A stretch of DNA of 64,000 nt from Salaquimonas sp. Its GTDB lineage: Bacteria; Pseudomonadota; Alphaproteobacteria; Rhizobiales; Rhizobiaceae. Under the pieces are notes generated by a model. It did not search any database. It was given only the letters and a program-made list of their open reading frames with translations, and had not been told where the DNA came from. A program made the position numbers and the translations under genes. The DNA lies in assembly GCA_028289365.1 (NCBI GenBank), contig JANQQM010000060.1:54601-118600 (forward strand), written 5' to 3'. This document shows positions 31,087-40,388 of this stretch, piece by piece (within the stretch, counting starts at the first letter, position 1; the number at the start of each line of letters is the position of its first letter).

Positions 31087-32115
31087 TCAGTACTCTACTT
31101 TCCACATATAGCGACGGGTCTCCAGTGGGTGATTATGTAACTCCGCGAGGTTTTCTCCGATCACATCGAGAGCAACACCAATGATGTAGGGTGCAACGAT
31201 TGGCCGGATTTCCGGTTCGATCCCCGGCATCTCGAAATCTTTGGAATCGTAGACCACGAGGCGCTTGCCATAGGTCTCACAGAACCTGACGGTTCTTTCC
31301 ATCAGAGGTCGACTTGGATCTTCGCCGAGTAGCAACAAGATGGGCACATTCTCATCAACAACCTCAAACGGTCCGTGGAAGAACTCAGCCGATTCAAGCG
31401 GCGTTGAGTTCAACCACTGCATCTCCATGAGCGTGCAAACCCCGAATACATAGGCCGTGCAAAACATTGGACCAGATGCGATGTGGTATATGACCTTGTC
31501 ATGCTCAAGATCCCTCGCCTCTTGAGCTGCGCGAGCAGCATTGCCAGCTTTCGTCAACGCTGCCGCTTTGGGAAGCGCCTTGAGTGAAGACAGCAACTTT
31601 GATTCAAGCGGCCAATTGTCCTTTGCCGCAAGCAATCCACCCATAAAGCCAATCATGGCGATCGCCATGGAGGTATGAGGCAAACCAACAATGTCCCGCT
31701 CAACTTCAGAGGTTAGGATTGCGTGTTGAACATTCTGCGCCAGCGGTTTGTCTTCCGTAGTTGTAAAGCCAACAGTGATGGCTGGAAAATCTGCCAGAAA
31801 CTTTGCAGCTTCGACTGTTTCTTTCGTTGTCCCTGACTTGGATCCCATTATGACGAGCGTCCGTTCGTCCAACCTCGGTGGCACCTGCGTCATGAATTCG
31901 GCCGGGAAATAACGACGTACTTCTAGTGACCCGCTGTAGTGTTCTATCCAATATTGAAGCGCCAGCATGGATCGGTTGGGCGCGCCGCATGCAACGAAAA
32001 ATACGCGGTCAACCTTGCTGGCTAACCGTTTACCCAGTGCTGCTGCTTCATCTACGACGTTTGCAGCACCCTGCAGCGCGGCTTCAGTTTCATTCTGGTC
32101 TACTACCGCGTCCAT
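31087..32115 (-). CDS. SIS-domain protein, fructoselysine-6-phosphate deglycase (FrlB)-like
   Basis: VDRVFFVACGAPN.. VIYHIASGPMFCTAYVFGVCTLMEMQWLNSTPLESAEFFHGPFEVVDENVPILLLLGEDPSRPLMERTVRF closely follows the FrlB pattern, ends in EY. Confidence 0.82.
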   Translation of the reverse strand: MDAVVDQNETEAALQGAANVVDEAAALGKRLASKVDRVFFVACGAPNRSMLALQYWIEHYSGSLEVRRYFPAEFMTQVPPRLDERTLVIMGSKSGTTKETVEAAKFLADFPAITVGFTTTEDKPLAQNVQHAILTSEVERDIVGLPHTSMAIAMIGFMGGLLAAKDNWPLESKLLSSLKALPKAAALTKAGNAARAAQEARDLEHDKVIYHIASGPMFCTAYVFGVCTLMEMQWLNSTPLESAEFFHGPFEVVDENVPILLLLGEDPSRPLMERTVRFCETYGKRLVVYDSKDFEMPGIEPEIRPIVAPYIIGVALDVIGENLAELHNHPLETRRYMWKVEY

Positions 32116-32140
32116 TCACTGTCCCTCGACTAAAATAATA

Positions 32141-32163
32141 TGTACCAATAATAATCTGGTACA
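32141..32163. promoter_or_regulatory. putative GntR operator TGTACCA-N9-TGGTACA
   Basis: Perfect 7-bp half-site inverted repeat in the divergent intergenic region between SIS and SDR/GntR genes. Confidence 0.6.
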
Positions 32164-32214
32164 TAAACCAAAGTCAATATGTTACAGTGAAAAAGAATCG
32201 GAGCTAGAGAGTGG

Positions 32215-32919
32215 ATGAAGAAAGTCGTTTTGATCACAGGTGCTGATGGGGGCATCGGCAGCGCTATTACCAAGGAATTGGTGGAACATGGGTACAGATT
32301 GAGCCTGGGTGCGTTGAATCCGGATCAGCTTGAGGAGCAGTTCGGCCCTCAAACTGATGATATACGCTTTCATAAGTTGGACGCATTTGATCCCGCCACG
32401 GCCGAGGCGTGGGTATCTGCTGCTGCCAAGAGGTTTGGTCGGATTGATGGGCTAGTAAATGCCATTGGATTGGCTACCCGTGTTACATTGATGGATGACA
32501 ATGATGAAGAGCTAGACAAGCTTTGGGAGGTCAACGTCAAAACTCCCGCTCGTCTCACCCGCTTATGCATGCCCTATTTGGAAGTTTGTGGCGAAGGCCG
32601 GATTGTTAATCTCGTATCACTTGGTGGCAAACGCATTGCCAATGTGCCTATGGGATATGGCGTAACCAAATTCGCGGCTATGGGCCTGACACACTCAACA
32701 AGAACCCATGGTTGGGATAAAGGTGTCAGAGCGACTGCAATCTGTCCTGGATGGGTCAGCTCTCCGATGAGCGTGAACTCCAAAACGCGCAATATAGAGC
32801 CGGAGGAGATGACGCAACCTGAAACCATTGCCCAACTGGTCCGTACCGCTCTGGAGCTTCCAAACAATGCGGCCATGGCAGAGATGGTCGTAAATTGTGA
32901 ATTCGAGGACCTATTTTGA
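32215..32919 (+). CDS. SDR family oxidoreductase
   Basis: KVVLITGADGGIGSAITKELVEHG; YGVTKFAAMGLTHS. Confidence 0.92.
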   Translation: MKKVVLITGADGGIGSAITKELVEHGYRLSLGALNPDQLEEQFGPQTDDIRFHKLDAFDPATAEAWVSAAAKRFGRIDGLVNAIGLATRVTLMDDNDEELDKLWEVNVKTPARLTRLCMPYLEVCGEGRIVNLVSLGGKRIANVPMGYGVTKFAAMGLTHSTRTHGWDKGVRATAICPGWVSSPMSVNSKTRNIEPEEMTQPETIAQLVRTALELPNNAAMAEMVVNCEFEDLF

Positions 32920-33740
32920 ACGATTTATGTATATCAGAGCGGCAAAAAGTTGCCAGCCTTGGCGTAGGAGACTACCAAGTAGTTGACTTCAGGGAGGTAA
33001 ATCAACTCTTGCGCAATGACGAAAACACAACAAGCTTTGTTTATGAACAAACACAACAAAGTATTCTCGATCTAATCGAGAGAAAAAATTATGTCGCTGG
33101 AGACAGAATTCCATCCGAACGCGATCTTGCTGAACGCTGCGGGGTGCATCGTGCAACAGTCCGACGCGCCATTGAAAACCTCATTGAACTTGGAATCCTG
33201 GAAAAAAAGGGAACTAGCGGAACATTCATTCCGGCTCCGGTGGTACGGCGGCCAGTTTCACGAACCGCACTGTCTCACTCAATTTCAGAGATTGTAAGAC
33301 AATGCGGCGGTGAACCTGGTGGTAAGCTTCTCTTCTTTGAAGAGAACCTTGCGGGTCAACGGATTTCGGACCGGCTTGGCGTAGAAGTGGGCGAACCAAT
33401 GTTCGTCATCAAAAGGTTACGGACCGTGACCGACCTTCCTTTTTGCCTGGAAACAACATGGATACCATGTCAACTCGTCGAGGGACTGGTCGCAGATGAT
33501 GTTCTTGGAAACACCTCATTTTATTCACTCTTGAAGGATCGCTACGGGATAGAAATAGGAACATCGGAAGCGACGATCCACTCTGCGACAATCGGCTCAC
33601 GCGACGCCAGCCACTTGAATTTGCGGTCCGGTGAAGCGGCTCTTGTGGTTAACTCGGTAACTTCCGACAGATCCGGAAGGCCAATCGAGTACCTAACATC
33701 TCTCAATCATCCTAAGCGAGTGATGTTTACCATCGAGTGA
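32916..33740 (+). CDS. GntR family transcriptional regulator (HutC/UTRA type)
   Basis: wHTH GDRIPSERDLAERCGVHRATVRRAIENLIELGILEKKGTSGTFI followed by UTRA-like effector domain. Confidence 0.92.
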   Translation: MNDLCISERQKVASLGVGDYQVVDFREVNQLLRNDENTTSFVYEQTQQSILDLIERKNYVAGDRIPSERDLAERCGVHRATVRRAIENLIELGILEKKGTSGTFIPAPVVRRPVSRTALSHSISEIVRQCGGEPGGKLLFFEENLAGQRISDRLGVEVGEPMFVIKRLRTVTDLPFCLETTWIPCQLVEGLVADDVLGNTSFYSLLKDRYGIEIGTSEATIHSATIGSRDASHLNLRSGEAALVVNSVTSDRSGRPIEYLTSLNHPKRVMFTIE

Positions 33741-33919
33741 TGTGAATTCCCAACTGATTATGGCGAGGAAACTCTTTCCTTTACTAGCTTGATACGACTG
33801 AAGAGTTCTATATGGTTTGATTTTGTTGAATGAAAAACTGGGCACTGCAACTTTATCTATTCGACACATTGTCCGAGTATTGGCCAAATTCTTGAGGCTA
33901 ACCTAGGCGGAACTTCTAA

Positions 33920-34315
33920 ATGTTGAAGTGGTTTGTTCGTGCGATGTTAATCGCTGTAATTGGGTTCGCCGGGTACGCTTTCTATGATTATTATCGTGGA
34001 GGATTCTTCAGCGCGCCGGATCTTCAAGAGGGCGATTTTCTGTTGTCCTACACCTCAGGCTTCAAAGCCGTGATGCGTGGCATTCAAGACGAGCGAGAAA
34101 CCCGTCGATATCTTGGTATCGAGGCAAATGACGTGCCCAGTTGGTACAAAGATGCATGGTCGATCTGCCGCGCTCCATCAGCAATGGAATTAGACGAGTT
34201 TGAACAGTCTGGTGCATTTGGTCCTGGCAGCAGATTCGATGCCGTTTGTGAAATAGATGCCGATGGTGACGTATTCATTAGGGGTCGGATCGTGACAGTA
34301 CCTAAACTCGACTAA
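33920..34315 (+). CDS. hypothetical membrane-anchored small protein
   Basis: 131 aa with N-terminal TM MLKWFVRAMLIAVIGFAGYAFYDYY. Confidence 0.6.
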   Translation: MLKWFVRAMLIAVIGFAGYAFYDYYRGGFFSAPDLQEGDFLLSYTSGFKAVMRGIQDERETRRYLGIEANDVPSWYKDAWSICRAPSAMELDEFEQSGAFGPGSRFDAVCEIDADGDVFIRGRIVTVPKLD

Positions 34316-34672
34316 TCCAGAATGTCTTGACTGGTTTGTTCTCGGAGCAGAACTCCGCGCACTGCACTAAGTGCTATACTCCTAGTGTGGATTTCGGCCG
34401 TATCTTTGTTCGCATTCGAGTTTGTAGAATAGAATAGAACCATTCGCTTATTGTCTTTGGAAAGCACAACGTTTCTGGTTGGAACAGATCCTCGAGTGGG
34501 ATTTTCTTCCCAATGAATCATGATTAGACCGGGTAATTGCATTGCAATATACTGTGTGCAGGGGTTTGCTCAAGCTTGCCAAAAAATGACGAACCTGTAT
34601 GAAATTGCAAAAGGTCACAGGTGAGTCAGGGGAGTTATCAAATCTCACTGCAGCAGATTTGAAAATCAGTTT

Positions 34673-36418
34673 TTGCAACAAAAAAAAAATTGTTTTCGGC
34701 AGTTGAATATCCCTGTCATTGATGTGTTTGCGGGGCCAGGCGGCCTTTGTGAAGGCTTCAGTAGTTATAAAGATAACAAAGTACGTTTTGATGTAAGGCT
34801 ATCTATCGAAAAAGACGCCGTTGCGCATCAAACACTTCTTCTTCGTGCGTTTTTCCGGAAGTTTGATTTAGGCAAAGTACCGGAAGAGTATTATCAATAT
34901 GTACGAGGTGAAATATCCAAGAATACTCTTTTTAAGCGGTTCCCGCGTGAAGCGAAACAAGCATCCGAGGAAGCCTGGTGCGCCGAGCTTGGGGAGACGC
35001 AACGGCACGAAGTCCACAACAAGATTGCTGGTGCGATTGGCCAACACGAGCATTGGCTACTGATAGGCGGACCTCCGTGCCAAGCATACTCGATGGTGGG
35101 CCGAAGTCGGATTCTAGGTAGACTCCGGGAGGCAATTCCGGAAACGATCGCGCGGGAATTGGAAGCCAACATCAGAAAGCGAAGTGGCAACCTAAACCCA
35201 AATGAATTTGCAGTGGCTTTTGCGGAAGCTGCGAAGGAACACGCAAAGGATGTATTTCACGAGGACCACCGTCATGACCTTTATAAAGAATACCTGGAAA
35301 TTGTTGCTGTCCACCAACCAAGCATATTTGTTATGGAGAACGTTAAAGGCATCCTCTCGAGTAAAGTTAGAACCCAATACATTCTAGAGAGTATTTTGAC
35401 CGACTTAAGATCTCCTTGGAGTGCGCTCGACTCTGAACGACGCCAAGCTCTAGAAAAGCCGTTTAAAGCTTATGAATATGAGCTGCACTCTTTTGTTGTA
35501 AGTAAGACAGATGGCCAAGAACCGTCATGGAACGAGTTTGTAATAAGCGCTGAAGAGTATGGTGTTCCGCAAAAAAGACACAGATTGATTCTTCTGGGAA
35601 TTCGAAATGATATCTCTGAAAAGCCTAACGTTTTGAAGAAAAACAAAAGAACGGTTTCCGTCAAAGACGTAATAGGTAACTTACCTAAACTGAGAAGTCA
35701 TATCTCGAGACGACCCGATGATCAGGCTGAGTGGTCAAATGCTATCAAAGAGGGCGCAGAACGATCTGTCATTCCAAATATCGAAAACTGCGAAGTGCGA
35801 TCCATTGTCAATGGTGCTATTGATAACCTTGCCGAGGAATGTTCAGTAGGCGGGCGGTTTATTAGAGGAAACTATTTTCCTGCTGTAACACTGGGAAAAT
35901 GGTTGGAAGACAAAAAGCTGAATGGAGTGATTCAACATAGGGCACGAGGACATATGGTTTCGGACCTTCTACGTTATTTATTCGCTGCATCGCATGCTCA
36001 ATTTACAGGAACATCGCCAACGCTGTATGAATTCCCGAAAGAACTGCTTCCGAACCACAAAAATACTGAAAATCTAAAGAATGGTGCCGGTAGAAAACAG
36101 AAAGGAGTTATTTTCGAAGATCGATTTAGAGTACAGACGGCAGATACACCTGCTAGAACAATAACTTCCCACATTTCAAAGGATGGTCACTACTATATCC
36201 ATTACGATCCGGCTCAATGCCGTAGCCTTACCGGAAGAGAAGCCGCTCGCTTGCAAACATTTCCCGATAACTATTTCTTTGAAGGAAATCGAACTGAACA
36301 ATATCACCAAATTGGGAATGCAGTTCCCCCTTTCTTGGCTTTTCAGCTAGCTCATATTGTCGCCGATCTGCTTGATAGAACTACTCGTTTTCAGAGGCAA
36401 AAGAGTGGACGTTCTTGA
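34673..36418 (+). CDS. dcm: DNA (cytosine-5-)-methyltransferase
   Basis: Motifs I DVFAGPGGLCEGF, IV GGPPCQAYSMVGRSR, VI VMENVKGI, VIII QKRHRLILLGIR, X QIGNAVPPFLA. Start uncertain because of an A10 tract near the TTG start. Confidence 0.93.
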   Translation: MQQKKNCFRQLNIPVIDVFAGPGGLCEGFSSYKDNKVRFDVRLSIEKDAVAHQTLLLRAFFRKFDLGKVPEEYYQYVRGEISKNTLFKRFPREAKQASEEAWCAELGETQRHEVHNKIAGAIGQHEHWLLIGGPPCQAYSMVGRSRILGRLREAIPETIARELEANIRKRSGNLNPNEFAVAFAEAAKEHAKDVFHEDHRHDLYKEYLEIVAVHQPSIFVMENVKGILSSKVRTQYILESILTDLRSPWSALDSERRQALEKPFKAYEYELHSFVVSKTDGQEPSWNEFVISAEEYGVPQKRHRLILLGIRNDISEKPNVLKKNKRTVSVKDVIGNLPKLRSHISRRPDDQAEWSNAIKEGAERSVIPNIENCEVRSIVNGAIDNLAEECSVGGRFIRGNYFPAVTLGKWLEDKKLNGVIQHRARGHMVSDLLRYLFAASHAQFTGTSPTLYEFPKELLPNHKNTENLKNGAGRKQKGVIFEDRFRVQTADTPARTITSHISKDGHYYIHYDPAQCRSLTGREAARLQTFPDNYFFEGNRTEQYHQIGNAVPPFLAFQLAHIVADLLDRTTRFQRQKSGRS

Positions 36419-36815
36419 CCAAAAGCAACGTTCCTACAATATGTCCCGGATCAAATCTCGGGACACAAAGCCTGAGTTAATACTCAGAAAAGCTCTCTGG
36501 GATGAGGGCCTGCGGTACAGAATCAAAAACAAACTCCCAGGCAAACCAGATGTTGTTTTTAGAAAGAAGAAAATCGCAATATTTGTCGATGGGTGTTTCT
36601 GGCATAAGTGTCCCAAGCATTTTAAACTACCCAAAACACGAACTGATTTCTGGCGAGATAAAATTCAGTCGAATGTCGACCGTGACAAGAAATCAGTTAA
36701 AGAACTAGAAGTAGCTGGTTGGTACGTGCTTCGTTTTTGGGAACATGAAATAGCGAATAATTTGGAGCAGGTAATGTCTAAAATATCAAATGCATATCAT
36801 GTTTTGAATGAGTAG
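36405..36815 (+). CDS. vsr: very short patch repair endonuclease Vsr
   Basis: RSYNMSRIKSRDTKPELILRKALWDEGLRYRIKNKLPGKPDVVFRKKKIAIFVDGCFWHKCPKH; GTG start at 36405 overlaps the dcm stop. Confidence 0.93.
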   Translation: MDVLDQKQRSYNMSRIKSRDTKPELILRKALWDEGLRYRIKNKLPGKPDVVFRKKKIAIFVDGCFWHKCPKHFKLPKTRTDFWRDKIQSNVDRDKKSVKELEVAGWYVLRFWEHEIANNLEQVMSKISNAYHVLNE

Positions 36816-38086
36816 ATTCCCGGCCGAGCCATTTGTTTTGAAACGTTAAAGGCCACCTGATTGAGAATCTCTTCCCGGAATCGAAACCATACACTCGTTT
36901 GCCGAAATTTATTGTGGGAGAAACGAGTTAAGTAATTAGCTGAAATTCTAAATACATAGCACTGATCATCAAAATCGATACCGGGGAACTCGTATATATC
37001 CTGAGAAGGCTTTTTGGTGCTAAATCCTCCTTTCTTTGCCGCGATACCGAGTACATATGGAAGGAATTTTTGATCATGGTTGGCATAATCACAAGCTGGT
37101 TGGATTTGCAAAAAATATAATCCTTCTTGTCCCTCAAACTGGTCATTTTTGAATTTGAAGTGCTTTTTCACCTCAGAAATATTGTATCCGATTTCTCTTT
37201 TAAGCCTGCTGTCATCCCAGGTGATTTTTAGAACAGCACCACGTTCTCTATGCGGTTTGTTTCCGCTTAATGTCGACGTATGGATCATGCGATTTAGCCG
37301 AGCGCCAACGGCTAGTTTGGGTTCTCCAGCAGGATGCCTAAATGCGTTCTTCCACACCAACTTCTGATTTGCGGAAACCGGAAGATGTACAAGACTATCA
37401 CTAAATATCGGCGTAATCGCTTGGTTGATAGCCTGCATCTTGTCAGAATCCACGTGACGATCTCCCATAGCCTTCGACGCCAATTGACTGAGCAGTGCAT
37501 TTAATTGTTTGGGGTAATCCTGACTATTTCTTTTGTCATCCGGAATCAGACTATCAACAGTTGCAAGTGTAATGCCAGCTGCCCGGAGCGTACGAGCTTC
37601 CCAATCGATCAATGCCGCAATTTGAGGGTTTTTATTAATTGAATCTGTCAGCGCTCCAAGCAAATTGCAATCAGTCTTCAACCGACCATCTGCTGTTATA
37701 TATTTGTTCTTATTTACTGCAATGACAGCGACCGGGCATTTCTTTTGCTCAAGTCTGTTATCAAGATAACTTTTTAGTTCGTGCGCCTGACCAGCATACC
37801 GCGTCCACAATATCAATACAAATGGACCGTTTTCTACGCTAACAAGTTCATCCAGCAATACGCTGATGACCGCAAAGTGCTTTTCTTTATTTTGTTCATC
37901 GTTGCCCAACAAGTGCAAATCTGAAAACAGTACTCGTACATGATTGACCATATCATAAGGAGTTGTTTTATCATTTGAGTAATGTATTGGAATGTTCGCT
38001 AACCTTAATTCATTCAACCCGCTTACTAAGGCATCCAAGTGAGATTTATCATCATCTATCGCTATAATTTTAGGTGACAGCATCAT
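36797..38086 (-). CDS. receiver-like (REC) N-terminus with large uncharacterised C-terminal domain
   Basis: MMLSPKIIAIDDDKSHLDALVSGL..VRVLFSDLHLLG..FVLILWTRY pattern of a REC fold; start corrected to about 38086, overlapping the upstream ATPase stop. Confidence 0.65.
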   Translation of the reverse strand: MMLSPKIIAIDDDKSHLDALVSGLNELRLANIPIHYSNDKTTPYDMVNHVRVLFSDLHLLGNDEQNKEKHFAVISVLLDELVSVENGPFVLILWTRYAGQAHELKSYLDNRLEQKKCPVAVIAVNKNKYITADGRLKTDCNLLGALTDSINKNPQIAALIDWEARTLRAAGITLATVDSLIPDDKRNSQDYPKQLNALLSQLASKAMGDRHVDSDKMQAINQAITPIFSDSLVHLPVSANQKLVWKNAFRHPAGEPKLAVGARLNRMIHTSTLSGNKPHRERGAVLKITWDDSRLKREIGYNISEVKKHFKFKNDQFEGQEGLYFLQIQPACDYANHDQKFLPYVLGIAAKKGGFSTKKPSQDIYEFPGIDFDDQCYVFRISANYLTRFSHNKFRQTSVWFRFREEILNQVAFNVSKQMARPGIYSFKT

Positions 38087-40280
38087 TTTCTTCCTCAAAC
38101 AAAAAAGCAACAACTGCACCATCATATTCAAGCGGTATTCCGGCATCTACTGCATTCGTAAAAATCAACCGGGCATTATTGATCTGTAAAGCCATATTTG
38201 TATAGTACAAGCCCAATCCAGTTCCTCGTTTGCCGTTATTTGTGATCTTCCTAGTAAAGAATGGTCGTATCAGATCTTCTGGTGTATCTTCTGCCTGAAA
38301 TCCGGGGCCATTATCCGCTATTACCAATGCTGGACCATCGCCTAGATTATAAGATACACCAATATATATTGCTCTTTTGGGAGCTTCACTCTGATCCGTA
38401 TCAGGCCAGCGTACCTGCAACCAATGAATTGCGTTGTCTAAGACATTTGTTAAGCAATTGAGCATCATACCAAATGCAAATTTTGCCTGAAAATCTGTCT
38501 TGTCAGAATCAATGAGAGGGGCTTCTATCCTGACCTTGTGATAGACCAATCGTCCCCTATAAAATCTGCGGGCCTGTCGGATAACTTTAGAAATCGGCTG
38601 TAGTTTAATTGGGTCCTGACGAAGAATATCTGTGATATTATCTAGCAGTTTATCGAGGTGTTCAGCCTGCGCTTGGACTTCCTTAAGCGAACTTCCGCTA
38701 GCAGCGGATTGCGACAGTGCTTTCACACCGCGCACGACTTCATGGAATACAATCTGAAGGCTGAGGTTCGACATGCCAGCATGCAGCATTGTCTCCCGCA
38801 TATCTTCGTAATCGATCTCAATTTTCTTGATGAATTTTTCAAGTTGATCTTGGACCTTCAATTCCGTAGCTTTTTTGCGAAGCTCTGCTAGAGGGACGCG
38901 AATCTTTTCAATTTCGGGGTCAGCTTTTTTCTTGGTTACAAGGCGAATCCTGTTCTTATCTTTTGAATACTCTGGCATAAATGCGAATATTGCGCCCCGC
39001 ACCAGTGCTTTAAAATTCAGATAAGTCTCATTTTCAACAAAGCCTTCGCGATTAGCTTTCTCCCGGAGTTCTTCACTCTCATCAAGTCGGATATTTATTG
39101 CACCTGCGACAATATTATTACTTACCCGCTGCGCTGGTTCTTGAATTCGCCAAAGATCGAGACCTAACCAATCGTCTCCAGGTTCTCCATAATTGTAAAC
39201 GCGGATCCCGTCGCGATAGACCCTAATGCCTCCATTGGCGTTTAAATAACCAGCAGCATCGCTAAGTGAAGGTACATATTGTTGGGTAATTCTATCCCGG
39301 TCGAAGATGTAAAACTCGCCCGATATGGGACCAATACCTAATTGCATTTCTGATGTTGCAGTTAGTGTTCTTTTGTAAATTACTTCACCTGAATCTTCAT
39401 ATTCTTCTCGTGGTGAAGGAACTGAAAAACTCCGCTTTTTCTGTTCGATCGTCCTGTTTTCCAAAGAAAGTTCTGGCACTCTACGAAAGTGATACTTCGT
39501 TGAAATCTTTCCATCTTCAATTCGAAACTGACAACGCCAAAATGCCAGTTTGAATATATCATCAATCGAACGAATCCCCTTGAGCCATCCTTCGTGCCCA
39601 GGCAATTCTAGCCTGGCCTCAAAGTTTGATGCAGGAAGGAGTGATTTTTTTGTTGCCAGGGGATCTAGATCAAACGGTGAGTTCATGGATACGATTTGCC
39701 GGTAGAGTTTTCGAATTTCTCCTCTGCTCCATTCGGTACCGCGTAAATCCGAAATAGTAATTTTAGTTCCTGTACTGCGTCCTTTAAATACTTCTGGCTT
39801 TCTGAAAAGGACTGAAACAATCGTTTCATCCAAAAATTTCTTTTCGAGTAATTTGTCCCAGTTGATTGAGATCACACATTCATCTTGCCCAGATGCCCGG
39901 GTTATTAATTCAATTTTATTTCCAAGTTTATGCGAAGCGAACCTACCCAGTCCTTTTTCGCCCAACGGTAATCGACCTTTTTTTGTACGTTTCTTTTCTT
40001 GTCGCTGCTTTTCTCGATGATCGTCCCCTGGGACCAGCCACACATTCTTAATAGTTTGCATGGACATTCCAATACCGTCATCACGTACCACAATGCGTCG
40101 GTTTTTCTTTTCAATATCGTGAAATGATACTGTAACTATGCCAGCATCAGCATCATAAGCGTTCTTCACCAACTCAAAAACAGCCAGTCTTGCGCTTCCA
40201 ATTAGTTGATCTCCCAGAAGCTGCAGTAAGCGCGCGCGTGGCCGAATAGGTAATTGGAGTACAGAATCATTAGATGTCAT
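38070..40280 (-). CDS. dual-GHKL ATPase / histidine-kinase-like protein
   Basis: N-terminal Hsp90/MutL-type site (AVFELVKNAYDADA; VVRDDGIGM; LGEKGLGRFA), central H-box-like FHEVVRGVKAL, C-terminal HK-type site (NCLTNVLDNAIHWL; IADNGPGF; GTGLGLYY). Confidence 0.85.
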   Translation of the reverse strand: MTSNDSVLQLPIRPRARLLQLLGDQLIGSARLAVFELVKNAYDADAGIVTVSFHDIEKKNRRIVVRDDGIGMSMQTIKNVWLVPGDDHREKQRQEKKRTKKGRLPLGEKGLGRFASHKLGNKIELITRASGQDECVISINWDKLLEKKFLDETIVSVLFRKPEVFKGRSTGTKITISDLRGTEWSRGEIRKLYRQIVSMNSPFDLDPLATKKSLLPASNFEARLELPGHEGWLKGIRSIDDIFKLAFWRCQFRIEDGKISTKYHFRRVPELSLENRTIEQKKRSFSVPSPREEYEDSGEVIYKRTLTATSEMQLGIGPISGEFYIFDRDRITQQYVPSLSDAAGYLNANGGIRVYRDGIRVYNYGEPGDDWLGLDLWRIQEPAQRVSNNIVAGAINIRLDESEELREKANREGFVENETYLNFKALVRGAIFAFMPEYSKDKNRIRLVTKKKADPEIEKIRVPLAELRKKATELKVQDQLEKFIKKIEIDYEDMRETMLHAGMSNLSLQIVFHEVVRGVKALSQSAASGSSLKEVQAQAEHLDKLLDNITDILRQDPIKLQPISKVIRQARRFYRGRLVYHKVRIEAPLIDSDKTDFQAKFAFGMMLNCLTNVLDNAIHWLQVRWPDTDQSEAPKRAIYIGVSYNLGDGPALVIADNGPGFQAEDTPEDLIRPFFTRKITNNGKRGTGLGLYYTNMALQINNARLIFTNAVDAGIPLEYDGAVVAFLFEEENDAVT

Positions 40281-40388
40281 ATGCGAACTCTACTCCATTT
40301 CTGAATTATGATCCCACGACATTCTGTATTTGGTAGATATAATCAAAAATGAAGGAAAAAAATAAGTTGGAAAGAAACAGATACAACA

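Noticed and set aside
34312-34542. 76-aa minus-strand ORF before dcm, considered as a controller or antitoxin
   Set aside because: No HTH or antitoxin-like motif; coding status uncertain.
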